From the NCBI GenBank assembly GCA_021647745.1, contig JAKIUB010000018.1:1-53794 (forward strand): a DNA stretch of 53,794 nucleotides, in the 5' to 3' direction. Below the pieces are notes generated by a model. It had not been told where the DNA came from and made no database searches. It was given only the letters and a program-made list of their open reading frames with translations. The position numbers were made by a program, and so were the translations under genes. Position 1 is the first letter of the stretch. Each line of letters opens with the position of its first letter. This stretch comes from Paracoccaceae bacterium. GTDB lineage: Bacteria > Pseudomonadota > Alphaproteobacteria > Rhodobacterales > Rhodobacteraceae. This document shows, piece by piece, positions 41,774 through 48,761 of the stretch.

Positions 41774-42507
41774 AGAAGATATTTCTTTTGTTGACGATTT
41801 CACTTTTTCTTTCCGGCTGTCTCGGGCGGTTGAGCGAGGTTGGCATTGGCCCGCAGCTCAGTGCGGTTGATGCCGGTATCGATACCCGCATAGACCCCGA
41901 GCGTGCAGCCATGGCTGTACCTCCACCGACCCCGTGGCGCGCCTCCTATCTTCAGGGTTCGCTCTGGCGCTCCGGTCCTAGCTCGCTTTTTGGAGACAGG
42001 CGCGCGGCGCGGCGTGGCGATATTTTGACAGTGGTCATCAATATAGATGACCAGGCGACCTTGAAAAACTCCTCCACCCGTAGTCGTAGTGCTGGCGAGA
42101 ATATGGCGATCTCCGAGTTGATCGGCATTCCTGAATCCATTAATGCCCGCGTCGGCCGTAATATCACGGATCCGGCTGTCGGCATCAGCTCGGCCTCCAA
42201 CACCAATGGTTCAGGTTCTATTAACCGAAACGAGCAAATCATGTTGCGCATAGCCGCGACGGTAGTGCAGGAACTGGCGAACGGTCACCTTGTGGTGCGC
42301 GGCACGCAAGAAGTGAGGGTGAACAATGAATTGCGTGATTTACAGATCACCGGAATTATTCGTCCCGAAGATATTTCGCGCCAAAACACTATTTCCTACG
42401 ACAAAATGGCGGGTGCAAGGATTTATTATGGGGGGCGCGGTATGGTCTCCGATATCCAGCAACCACGCTACGGGCAGCAGATACTTGAAATACTGGCGCC
42501 ATTCTAG
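41770..42507 (+). CDS. flgH: Flagellar L-ring lipoprotein FlgH
   Basis: Outer-membrane L-ring subunit, 245 aa. The lipobox LFLSGC lies near residues 13-18. Family stretches are SLWRSGPSSLFGDRRAARRG, DILTVVINIDDQATLKNSS, and the C-terminal IRPEDISRQNTISYDKMAGA and GMVSDIQQPRYGQQILEILA. The start overlaps flgA by 4 bp. Confidence 0.95.
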   Translation: MKKIFLLLTISLFLSGCLGRLSEVGIGPQLSAVDAGIDTRIDPERAAMAVPPPTPWRASYLQGSLWRSGPSSLFGDRRAARRGDILTVVINIDDQATLKNSSTRSRSAGENMAISELIGIPESINARVGRNITDPAVGISSASNTNGSGSINRNEQIMLRIAATVVQELANGHLVVRGTQEVRVNNELRDLQITGIIRPEDISRQNTISYDKMAGARIYYGGRGMVSDIQQPRYGQQILEILAPF

Positions 42508-42520
42508 AGAGGCAAGATAG

Positions 42521-43063
42521 ATGAAAAAACTACTGCCGATAATATTGCTGATCGCGGGCGCTGGTGCAGGGGTGGGGGCGGGGTATTTTTTGCGTCCGCC
42601 GCCGCCGAAGGAGCCAATGATGGTGGAGGCCTGTGCCGAAGAACCTTGCGTGAAAGAGCCGGCAGCGGATGGTGAGGTGGAAAGTGTCGAGGCCAGTACA
42701 GATGCAAGCTCTGATAGCGCGCCGCCGGCATCGGGCACCGGCCCTGAATATGTGGCGCTCCAGCGGCAAATGATTGTGCCGATCGTCAGTAATGACCAGG
42801 TCATATCGCTTGTGGTTTTGTCGTTATCTATCGAGGTGCAGCCGGGCTTCAGCAATGATGTTTATGACCGTGAGCCAAAGCTGAGGGATGCCTTTTTGCG
42901 GGTGCTCTTTCGCCACGCCAATAGCGGTGGCTTCAGCGGGGCATTTACCTCGGGAGAAAAGATGCAGGATTTGCGGCGTGCCCTTAATCGTGCAGGGCAG
43001 CAAGTGCTGGGTACAGTGCTTATACAAGTGTTGGTCACAGATATCCTGCGTCAGGAAACCTGA
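42521..43063 (+). CDS. FliL family protein, second copy
   Basis: A 180-aa protein. A short TM helix lies at residues 4-23 (LLPIILLIAGAGAGVGAGYF) followed by PPPPK and an acidic, Ser-rich linker. The periplasmic domain has YVALQRQMIVPIVSNDQVIS and ends RAGQQVLGTVLIQVLVTDIL, which is FliL-like. It differs in having a Cys pair (CAEEPC) in the linker. The first FliL is at 30831. It is the last gene of the flgB operon; its end overlaps the ArsR-type gene by 13 bp on the opposite strand. Confidence 0.8.
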   Translation: MKKLLPIILLIAGAGAGVGAGYFLRPPPPKEPMMVEACAEEPCVKEPAADGEVESVEASTDASSDSAPPASGTGPEYVALQRQMIVPIVSNDQVISLVVLSLSIEVQPGFSNDVYDREPKLRDAFLRVLFRHANSGGFSGAFTSGEKMQDLRRALNRAGQQVLGTVLIQVLVTDILRQET

Positions 43064-43395
43064 GACAGGCCAAGCTCTTGTAGGCTATCTTCAACATCGT
43101 CAAAAAAATCCGCCGGAAAAAACCCGAAGCTTTCCATCCAGAGGCTGGCGGCTTTCAGCGCCTCCGGCTCCAGTTGGCAGATCTTTTCGCGCCCTTGCTT
43201 GATTTGCCGGATCAGCCCGGCATCGCCCAGCACATGCAAATGCTTGGAGATTGCCGCGAGAGATATATCAAAGCTCCCCGCCACTTGTTTGACCGTCCGG
43301 TCCCCTTCGAGCAGCTGCCCGAGTATGGCGCGGCGAGTTTGGTCAGCGAGGGCACCAAAAACAAGATCGAGCGGATTTTTGCGAGATTCAACCAT
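43051..43395 (-). CDS. ArsR family winged-helix regulator
   Basis: A 114-aa (or 119-aa, if the ATG at 43410 is used) DNA-binding protein. The winged-helix core is FGALADQTRRAILGQLLEGD, then VKQVAGSFDISLAAISKHLH and LGDAGLIRQIKQGREKICQL. No metal-binding Cys cluster is visible, and the sequence resembles the subgroup that usually accompanies SRPBCC proteins, which is absent here. The ATG at 43393-43395 was preferred because a 9-bp inverted repeat covers the bases just upstream. No clear Shine-Dalgarno. The 3' end overlaps fliL2 by 13 bp, convergent. Confidence 0.88.
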   Translation of the reverse strand: MVESRKNPLDLVFGALADQTRRAILGQLLEGDRTVKQVAGSFDISLAAISKHLHVLGDAGLIRQIKQGREKICQLEPEALKAASLWMESFGFFPADFFDDVEDSLQELGLSQVS

Positions 43396-43398
43396 ATT

Positions 43399-43431
43399 GT
43401 TGACTATCATTCTGTCGGGCGAATAGTCAAC
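43399..43431. promoter_or_regulatory. Palindromic candidate operator of the ArsR-type gene
   Basis: GTTGACTAT (43399-43407) and ATAGTCAAC (43423-43431) are exact 9-bp reverse complements with a 15-bp spacer. It lies directly upstream of the 43395 start, as expected for autorepression. The right arm on the minus strand includes a TTGAC-type -35 element. Confidence 0.7.
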
Positions 43432-43562
43432 CAGATGGTATATTGTCTTGCTGCACTGGCGGCAAAAAAACTTCGGGCATGCTTTGCTTGTTTAAGCTTT
43501 ACAGGCCATTAAATTAAGTAATATTAGGTGGTTATGGTATTTTGGAGATTGAAAACTGCTTC

Positions 43563-43591
43563 TTGACTATGGTGCTTTTGGCCCATAATGT
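43563..43591 (+). promoter_or_regulatory. Probable sigma-70 promoter of the F0 operon
   Basis: TTGACT, 17 bp, TAATGT, with CATAAT as an alternative -10 at 43584-43589. It is 58 bp upstream of the atpI ATG. Confidence 0.55.
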
Positions 43592-43648
43592 GCGGCCAAA
43601 TCCTCTGCTGGAGGAATCTTGTGCTGCAAAAAGGAAAGGCGAGACGCG

Positions 43649-43972
43649 ATGAGCGAAAACCCTGATCCTGAACGCCTCAAAGCGCTTGGCGAAAAGCTGG
43701 ACGCGGTGATGGTCGAGCCGGAGCGCAAGAAACACAGCGGCGGAAAATATTCCGGGGCCGGTCCGGCATGGCAAATGATTGTAGAGCTCACAACGGGCAT
43801 GGCAATCGGAGTGGTGCTGGGGCTGGGGCTGGATGCGGTGACAGGGCTACAGCCATTGTTTATCGTGGTGTTTACATTGCTGGGGTTTGGCGCCGGGGTT
43901 CGTGTTATGATGCAAACCGCCGCCGCATACCAGCGCAAGGCTGAGGCGAGAGCCTCGGATCAGAATAAATAG
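43649..43972 (+). CDS. atpI: AtpZ/AtpI family protein of the F0 operon
   Basis: A 107-aa protein with two TM helices (VELTTGMAIGVVLGLGLDAVTG and LFIVVFTLLGFGAGVRVMMQ) joined by a short loop, and a charged N-terminus. Members assist c-ring assembly or Mg2+/Ca2+ handling of ATP synthase. The ATG at 43649 was chosen over the in-frame GTG at 43619 because family homology begins there. First gene of atpI-atpB-atpE-atpF'-atpF. Confidence 0.88.
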   Translation: MSENPDPERLKALGEKLDAVMVEPERKKHSGGKYSGAGPAWQMIVELTTGMAIGVVLGLGLDAVTGLQPLFIVVFTLLGFGAGVRVMMQTAAAYQRKAEARASDQNK

Positions 43973-44007
43973 CCCGGTTTCGGGTGTTTGAAGATAGAGG
44001 GTTTAAC

Positions 44008-44796
44008 GTGGCGGAAAATGCTGTAGCAGAAGCGGTATCTGAGGGCGCAACACTGAACATCGATCCGATGAAGCAGTTCGAGGTTTTGCCGTTGTTTGGC
44101 GATGGTCCCATTTACTGGTATACCCCCACCAATGTCACTCTCTGGTTCGGGATCGCGATTGCCGCGATTGTGCTTCTCATGGTGCTGGCCACGCGCAAGC
44201 GTGCGGTTGTTCCGGGGCGGGGGCAGTCCATTGCCGAGATGATCTATAGTTTTGTGCGCGGTATGATCGTTGATATCACCGGCGAGCAAGGTGTGAAGTA
44301 TTTCCCCTATATCATGACCCTTTTCCTGCTTATTCTTTTCACCAACGTGCTTGGCCTACTGCCGATGAGCTTTACTGTTACCGCCCAGATCGCGGTTACT
44401 GGCGTGCTGGCTATGGTGGTGTTTTTGTTTGTGACCATTCTAGGGTTCGTCCTGCATGGTCCCAAATTCCTTAAAATATTCTGGATAACGGAAGCGCCGA
44501 TGGCGGTGCGCCCTATTCTTGCGATGATCGAAGTCATCTCCTATTTTGTGCGCCCGGTCAGCCACTCCATTCGTTTGGCGGGCAACATGATGGCCGGGCA
44601 CGCGGTGATCAAGGTGTTTGCCGGCTTTGCCGCTGTGCTTGCGGCCGGCACGCCGCTGGGCGTGGGGCTTGTGGCACCGGTCGCGGCGATTATGGCGGTC
44701 ATCGGGCTTGAACTGCTCGTTGTTGTCATCCAGGCCTATGTATTTACTGTATTAACATGTGTTTACCTCAACGATGCGCTGCATCCGGGGCACTAG
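44008..44796 (+). CDS. atpB: ATP synthase F0 subunit a
   Basis: Proton-channel subunit a, 262 aa, 5-6 TM helices. The essential Arg is in FVRPVSHSIRLAGNMMAGH near residue 190. The N-terminal motif is PMKQFEVLPLFGDGPIYWYT. The GTG at 44008 has AGAGG seven bases upstream; another GTG at 43984 in frame has none, so 44008 was chosen. It follows atpI by 35 bp. Confidence 0.94.
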   Translation: MAENAVAEAVSEGATLNIDPMKQFEVLPLFGDGPIYWYTPTNVTLWFGIAIAAIVLLMVLATRKRAVVPGRGQSIAEMIYSFVRGMIVDITGEQGVKYFPYIMTLFLLILFTNVLGLLPMSFTVTAQIAVTGVLAMVVFLFVTILGFVLHGPKFLKIFWITEAPMAVRPILAMIEVISYFVRPVSHSIRLAGNMMAGHAVIKVFAGFAAVLAAGTPLGVGLVAPVAAIMAVIGLELLVVVIQAYVFTVLTCVYLNDALHPGH

Positions 44797-44834
44797 AAAA
44801 CCAAAATTCCAGTCATTCTTAAAGGAGAAATCAA

Positions 44835-45083
44835 ATGGAAAATGCAATCACTGGCGATCTCGCCCAAATGGGCGCAATGATCGGTGCCGGCCTTGCCAGC
44901 ATCGGCATGGGCGGCGCGGCTATCGGCGTGGGCAACGTTGTAAGCAGCTTTTTGTCGGGTGCTTTGCGCAACCCGTCTGCTGCCGGCGGCCAGACCGCAA
45001 CCATGTTTATCGGTATCGCCTTCGCCGAAGCTCTGGGAATCTTCTCGTTCCTCATCGCGCTGCTGTTGATGTACGCACAATAG
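44835..45083 (+). CDS. atpE: ATP synthase F0 subunit c
   Basis: Proton-carrying ring subunit, 82 aa, two TM helices. The first has the Gly-repeat packing motif GAGLASIGMGGAAIGVGNVV; the loop is RNPSA; the second carries the carboxylate as Glu in FAEALGIFSFLIALLL. AAAGGAGA precedes the ATG. The next 86 bp hold a strong hairpin. Confidence 0.96.
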   Translation: MENAITGDLAQMGAMIGAGLASIGMGGAAIGVGNVVSSFLSGALRNPSAAGGQTATMFIGIAFAEALGIFSFLIALLLMYAQ

Positions 45084-45109
45084 GCTGACGGCTTTTCCGG
45101 ATATTTCGG

Positions 45110-45133
45110 GTGATCCGCAATGGCGGATCACCG
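45110..45133 (+). repeat. Strong hairpin between atpE and atpF'
   Basis: GGTGATCCGC-AATG-GCGGATCACC is a perfect 10-bp stem with a 4-base loop, starting 27 bp past the atpE stop. It has no U-tract, so it may be an mRNA-stabilising or processing element. A second small hairpin, GCTATG...CATAGC (45148-45168), follows. Confidence 0.75.
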
Positions 45134-45181
45134 ATGGGCAAGTCGGGCTATGAGAGTGGCCCATAGCTTATGGGGGATGCA

Positions 45182-45727
45182 ATGGCATCTGATACATTAA
45201 ACGAAATCGCTGAAGTGGCAGAGGTGGCCAAGGCCCCCGGCATGCCCCAGCTGGATTTTTCGACCTTCCCGAACCAGATATTCTGGTTGGTGGTGGCGAT
45301 GGTCGTGACCTTCTTTATCGTGTCAAAAGTGATTTTGCCACGGATCGGCGGGGTGCTCGAAGAGCGCCATGCGGTGATCAGCAATTATCTGGTTCAGGCA
45401 GCGGATTTCAAGAAGCAGGCCGAAACGGCTGAAGCCGAATACGAAACCGCCCTGAAAGAAGCGCGGGCCGAGGCTCAGGCTATCGCTGCTGAAACCAAGG
45501 CCAATATCCTGAAAGATCTGGATAAATCGGTTGCTTTGGCTGATGCGGAAATTGCGGCCAAAACCGCTGAATCCGAAAAAGCCATTGCCGACATTCGCGA
45601 GAGCGCGGTGGATGATGTGCGCGATGTAGCTACCACGGCTGCCAGCGATATTCTGTCGGCGTTGATGCCATCGGTTTCGGATAAAGCCGCGGTCAAAAAA
45701 GCGGTTACCGCTCGGATAAAGGGGTAG
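45182..45727 (+). CDS. atpG: ATP synthase F0 subunit b'
   Basis: Peripheral-stalk subunit b', 181 aa. One N-terminal TM helix (IFWLVVAMVVTFFIVSKVIL) is followed by the PRIGGVLEERHAVISNYLVQ stretch and a long Ala/Glu-rich coiled coil. The GGGGG upstream of the ATG at 45182 guided the start; 45170 also is in frame. Together with the second b subunit it forms a heterodimer, as in photosynthetic bacteria and many alphaproteobacteria. Confidence 0.88.
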   Translation: MASDTLNEIAEVAEVAKAPGMPQLDFSTFPNQIFWLVVAMVVTFFIVSKVILPRIGGVLEERHAVISNYLVQAADFKKQAETAEAEYETALKEARAEAQAIAAETKANILKDLDKSVALADAEIAAKTAESEKAIADIRESAVDDVRDVATTAASDILSALMPSVSDKAAVKKAVTARIKG

Positions 45728-45728
45728 A

Positions 45729-46295
45729 ATGATGAGACACCAAGCTCTTTTTACTGCGGGTTTAGTGGCGCTGGCCACACCGGCTTTTGCTGCCGAAGGC
45801 GCATTTTTCAGCCTAGGCAATACCGATTTTGTTGTGATTATCGCCTTTGTGCTGTTTGTCGGGGTTTTGCTCTATTTGGGCGTGCCCAAAATGCTTGGCA
45901 AGTTGCTGGACAAGCGCGCTGAAGGTATCCGTACCGAGATCGACGAGGCTCGCACCTTACAAGAGGAGGCCAAGAGTATTTTGGCCACTTATGAGCGTAA
46001 GCGCAAGGAAATGGCCGAGCATTCCAAGGCAATTGTGGCGCAAGCCAAGGCCGAGGCCGAGGCCGTAGCTGCACAGGCCAAGGCTGATCTGAAGGAAACG
46101 ATCGCGCGCCGTTTGGTTGCGGCCGAAGACCAGATCAAATCTGCCGAGGTTGCGGCTGTGCGCGAAGTGAAGGACAAAGCTGTCAATGTGGCTATTGCCG
46201 CTGCGAGCGATGTGATCGCCTCGAACATGGCGGCGAAAGACGCGAATTCTCTGATTGATGCGGCGATCAAGGATGTGGGTGCCAAGCTGCACTAG
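45729..46295 (+). CDS. atpF: ATP synthase F0 subunit b
   Basis: Peripheral-stalk subunit b, 188 aa. A TM helix near residues 33-52 (FVVIIAFVLFVGVLLYLGVP), then KMLGKLLDKRAEGIRTEIDEA and a long coiled coil. The N-terminus LFTAGLVALATPAFAAEGAF resembles a signal peptide, which is seen in other alphaproteobacterial b subunits. It begins 1 bp after the b' stop, and a terminator follows. Confidence 0.93.
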   Translation: MMRHQALFTAGLVALATPAFAAEGAFFSLGNTDFVVIIAFVLFVGVLLYLGVPKMLGKLLDKRAEGIRTEIDEARTLQEEAKSILATYERKRKEMAEHSKAIVAQAKAEAEAVAAQAKADLKETIARRLVAAEDQIKSAEVAAVREVKDKAVNVAIAAASDVIASNMAAKDANSLIDAAIKDVGAKLH

Positions 46296-46320
46296 TAGAG
46301 GCGCGATACCAGATAACGAA

Positions 46321-46353
46321 AAGGCCCGGCATATATCGCCGGGCCTTTTTTGT
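46321..46353 (+). terminator. Rho-independent terminator of the F0 operon
   Basis: AAGGCCCGGC-ATATATC-GCCGGGCCTT, a 10-bp stem followed by a T-rich run (TTTTTTGTTTTT). It lies 25 bp after the atpF stop. Confidence 0.93.
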
Positions 46354-46386
46354 TTTTGGCATACATCTCCTTTACAGGAGGCGTAG

Positions 46387-46413
46387 CGGCCTGCGGGTTT
46401 TTCCTGCAGGCCG
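46387..46413. terminator. Hairpin at the 3' end of the OmpA-type gene
   Basis: CGGCCTGC (46387-46394) and GCAGGCCG (46406-46413) pair over a 11-base loop, about 10 bp past the lipoprotein stop on the minus strand. No U-run, so a weak terminator at most. Confidence 0.4.
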
Positions 46414-46423
46414 GATAGGGTTA

Positions 46424-47068
46424 TTAACGGGTTGGTGTGATATAGATCTCAACACGACGGTTTTGCTGGCGACCCTCGGCAGTATTGTTGGACGCGATTG
46501 GTGTGGTCTCGCCCTTACCGTAGGCCCGAACACGGTTTGCTTGCACGCCGGCACTGATCAGCACCGAGCGCACACTGGCGGCGCGGTTGTTGGAAAGCTG
46601 CTGGTTATAACTGCGGCTGCCCGTACTATCAGTGTGGCCAATAACCTCGACGGTAGTATTCGGGTAGCTTTGCAGGTTGCGGGCCAGCGCATTGAGCGAG
46701 CGCACAAAGCCGCTGCGCAGTTGGGAACTGTCTACCGGAAAGGTGATGGCCTCGGGCAGTGTCACGATAAGCTGGCTGCCGGTATTGACGATCGAAACAC
46801 CGCTACCGCCCAAATCCCGGCGCAATGCGGCTTCCTGCTTGTCGAGGTTGTCGCCGATAACCGTGCCAAGCACGCCACCGATGATACCACCAATCACAGC
46901 ACCGCTGCCGTCGCCACCGGTTGCGATTGCGCCAATGGTTGCGCCGATGCCGGCGCCGGCGAGCGCGCCTGTGCCGGTATTGTTGCGGTTCCCGTCCGGG
47001 GCAACGCAGGCGCTAAGGCCTAGGCCGGCGACGACAACAATCGCCAAGGGGGTTCTAATTATAGCCAT
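46424..47068 (-). CDS. OmpA-type lipoprotein with glycine-zipper domain
   Basis: A 214-aa outer-membrane lipoprotein. The lipobox LGLSAC is near residues 16-21. A glycine-zipper region follows (GALAGAGIGATIGAIATGGD and GGIIGGVLGTVIGDNL), then the OmpA peptidoglycan-binding domain with NTTVEVIGHTDSTGSRSYNQ, RAASVRSVLISAGV and AEGRQQNRRVEIYI. The Asp and Arg contacting diaminopimelate are present (HTDSTG, NRRVE). Resembles YiaD/YfiB-type proteins. Single gene; a GAGAGG site is not obvious, AGAGAGG lies a little further up at 47080. Confidence 0.92.
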   Translation of the reverse strand: MAIIRTPLAIVVVAGLGLSACVAPDGNRNNTGTGALAGAGIGATIGAIATGGDGSGAVIGGIIGGVLGTVIGDNLDKQEAALRRDLGGSGVSIVNTGSQLIVTLPEAITFPVDSSQLRSGFVRSLNALARNLQSYPNTTVEVIGHTDSTGSRSYNQQLSNNRAASVRSVLISAGVQANRVRAYGKGETTPIASNNTAEGRQQNRRVEIYITPTR

Positions 47069-47160
47069 AAGTATACCTCTCTATTTTCCCTTATAGGGTG
47101 TTAAGTGCTCGCCATATATATTCAAATTTCAAAGAAATGCCAGTAAAATATGTGTGGTTC

Positions 47161-48024
47161 TCAAATGGCCGGAACTTCGCCTAAACCCGGGGCAGCCGCA
47201 TCCAGCTGTGCAGATTCCCGCGCCAGCATCGCCCGTTTTACCGGCAGCCCCCAATGATAGCCGCCAAGCGCGCCTGATTTGCGCAGCGCCCGATGGCAGG
47301 GAATCAGCCAGCTGACAGGGTTGCGCCCGACTGCTGTGCCGACCGCGCGCATGGCCTTTGGCTTGCCGACATGCGTCGCGATATCGGAATAGGTGCTGAC
47401 CTCGCCCGCCGGAATAGAGAGCAAAGCTTCCCAGACCTTGATTTGCAGCCCCGTGCCTGAAAGCAGGAGTTTTGCTTCGCCTTTACCGGTGACCGTCGCC
47501 TCGACCCATGGGCGCATTTTTTCGCGCTCCGCAATAAAGCCAGCCTTTGGCCAGCGCGCAAAAAGATCCACCTCGGTCGCCGCTCGCTCTGCCTTGTCAG
47601 CAAAGCCCAGACCGCAAATGCCGCGATCTGTCGCCAGCACAAGCATGTCGCCATACGGGCTGTCAAACCAGCTGTGCGAGATCAGCAAGCCTTCGCCGCG
47701 CCGCGCGTATTCTCCGGGGGTCATGGCCTCCCAACGAACAAAAAGATCATGCAGTCGCGAAGGGCCGGAAAGCCCGGTTGCCAGCGCGGTATCAAGCAGG
47801 TTGTGGTGGTTGGCGAGCATGTTTCGCGCCAGATCGAGGGTCAGGTATTGCAGGTATTTCTTCGGGCTGACTCCGGTCCATTGTTTAAAAACCCGCTGGA
47901 AATGAGCCTCCGACAGCCCGATAGCCGCCGCGACCTCGGCCAGCGTGGGCTGGCGGGTGGCGTTTTGGTCGATATAGCGAATGGCGCGCGCGATCAACGC
48001 GTAGTGATAAGGTGTGTTCTCCAT
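47161..48024 (-). CDS. AraC-type HTH fused to methylated-DNA-protein-cysteine methyltransferase
   Basis: A 287-aa repair and probably regulatory protein. Residues about 10-105 form an AraC-type DNA-binding domain (RAIRYIDQNATRQPTLAEVA, GLSEAHFQRVFKQWTGVSPK). Residues about 115-280 are an O6-methylguanine methyltransferase with the acceptor Cys in WLIPCHRALRKSGALGGYHW. Unlike full Ada it has no N-terminal zinc domain with the methylphosphotriester-acceptor Cys, so the Ada-type activation by phosphotriester methylation cannot occur. Divergent from nth (92-bp spacer), a sensible pairing of two DNA-repair genes. Confidence 0.92.
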   Translation of the reverse strand: MENTPYHYALIARAIRYIDQNATRQPTLAEVAAAIGLSEAHFQRVFKQWTGVSPKKYLQYLTLDLARNMLANHHNLLDTALATGLSGPSRLHDLFVRWEAMTPGEYARRGEGLLISHSWFDSPYGDMLVLATDRGICGLGFADKAERAATEVDLFARWPKAGFIAEREKMRPWVEATVTGKGEAKLLLSGTGLQIKVWEALLSIPAGEVSTYSDIATHVGKPKAMRAVGTAVGRNPVSWLIPCHRALRKSGALGGYHWGLPVKRAMLARESAQLDAAAPGLGEVPAI

Positions 48025-48116
48025 GGCATCAACATAGCAAAGCCACGCGCCGCCGCCACCCGTTTCTTGCGCTTTTGGCTTGCTTTTGGCGCGACTTGCA
48101 TGGCATCTAGCCTCCC

Positions 48117-48761
48117 ATGGCCAAGCAGCTCGACTATACCACGATCCACCGGATTTTCAGCCGTTTTCGCGAGAGCGAGCCGGCGCCGAAAGGCGAGCTT
48201 GACCATGTTAATGTTTATACGCTTGTTGTTGCCGTGGCGCTTTCCGCGCAGGCGACCGACAAGGGGGTCAATAAAGCGACCGAAGCGCTTTTCAAGATAG
48301 CGGACACGCCGCAAAAGATGCTGGATCTGGGCGAAGAAGGCCTGACAGGGCACATAAAAACCATCGGCCTTTATCGGCAAAAAGCCAAAAACGTGATCAA
48401 GGCCGCACAAATACTGGTGGATGAGTATGGCGGGGCTGTGCCTTCCTCCCGCGCGGCGCTGACCAGCCTGCCCGGCGTTGGCCGGAAAACCGCCAATGTG
48501 GTGTTGAACATGTGGTTCAAGCAGCCCGCACAGGCGGTGGATACCCATATTTTCCGGCTTGGCAATCGCACCGGCATTGCTATCGGCAAAACGGTAGACA
48601 TTGTCGAGCGTGCGGTCGAAGATAATATACCGGCCGAATTTCAACTCCACGCTCACCACTGGATGATCTTGCACGGCCGTTATATATGTAAAGCCCGCAA
48701 GCCGGTTTGCCGAAATTGTATCATCGCGGAATTCTGCGACTCAGAGGAAAAAGAACTATGA
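48117..48761 (+). CDS. nth: Endonuclease III
   Basis: Base-excision repair glycosylase/AP lyase for oxidised pyrimidines, 214 aa. The helix-hairpin-helix is SLPGVGRKTANVVLN with the catalytic Asp in VDTHIFRLGNRTG. The [4Fe-4S] loop has the spacing C-X6-C-X2-C-X5-C in CKARKPVCRNCIIAEFC at the C-terminus. Its stop overlaps the adenosine kinase start (ATGA). Confidence 0.96.
   Translation: MAKQLDYTTIHRIFSRFRESEPAPKGELDHVNVYTLVVAVALSAQATDKGVNKATEALFKIADTPQKMLDLGEEGLTGHIKTIGLYRQKAKNVIKAAQILVDEYGGAVPSSRAALTSLPGVGRKTANVVLNMWFKQPAQAVDTHIFRLGNRTGIAIGKTVDIVERAVEDNIPAEFQLHAHHWMILHGRYICKARKPVCRNCIIAEFCDSEEKEL

Noticed and set aside
43174..43512. Plus-strand ORF overlapping the ArsR-type gene
   Set aside because: It is antisense to the winged-helix core and has no domain features; the 43432-43562 spacer holds no gene.
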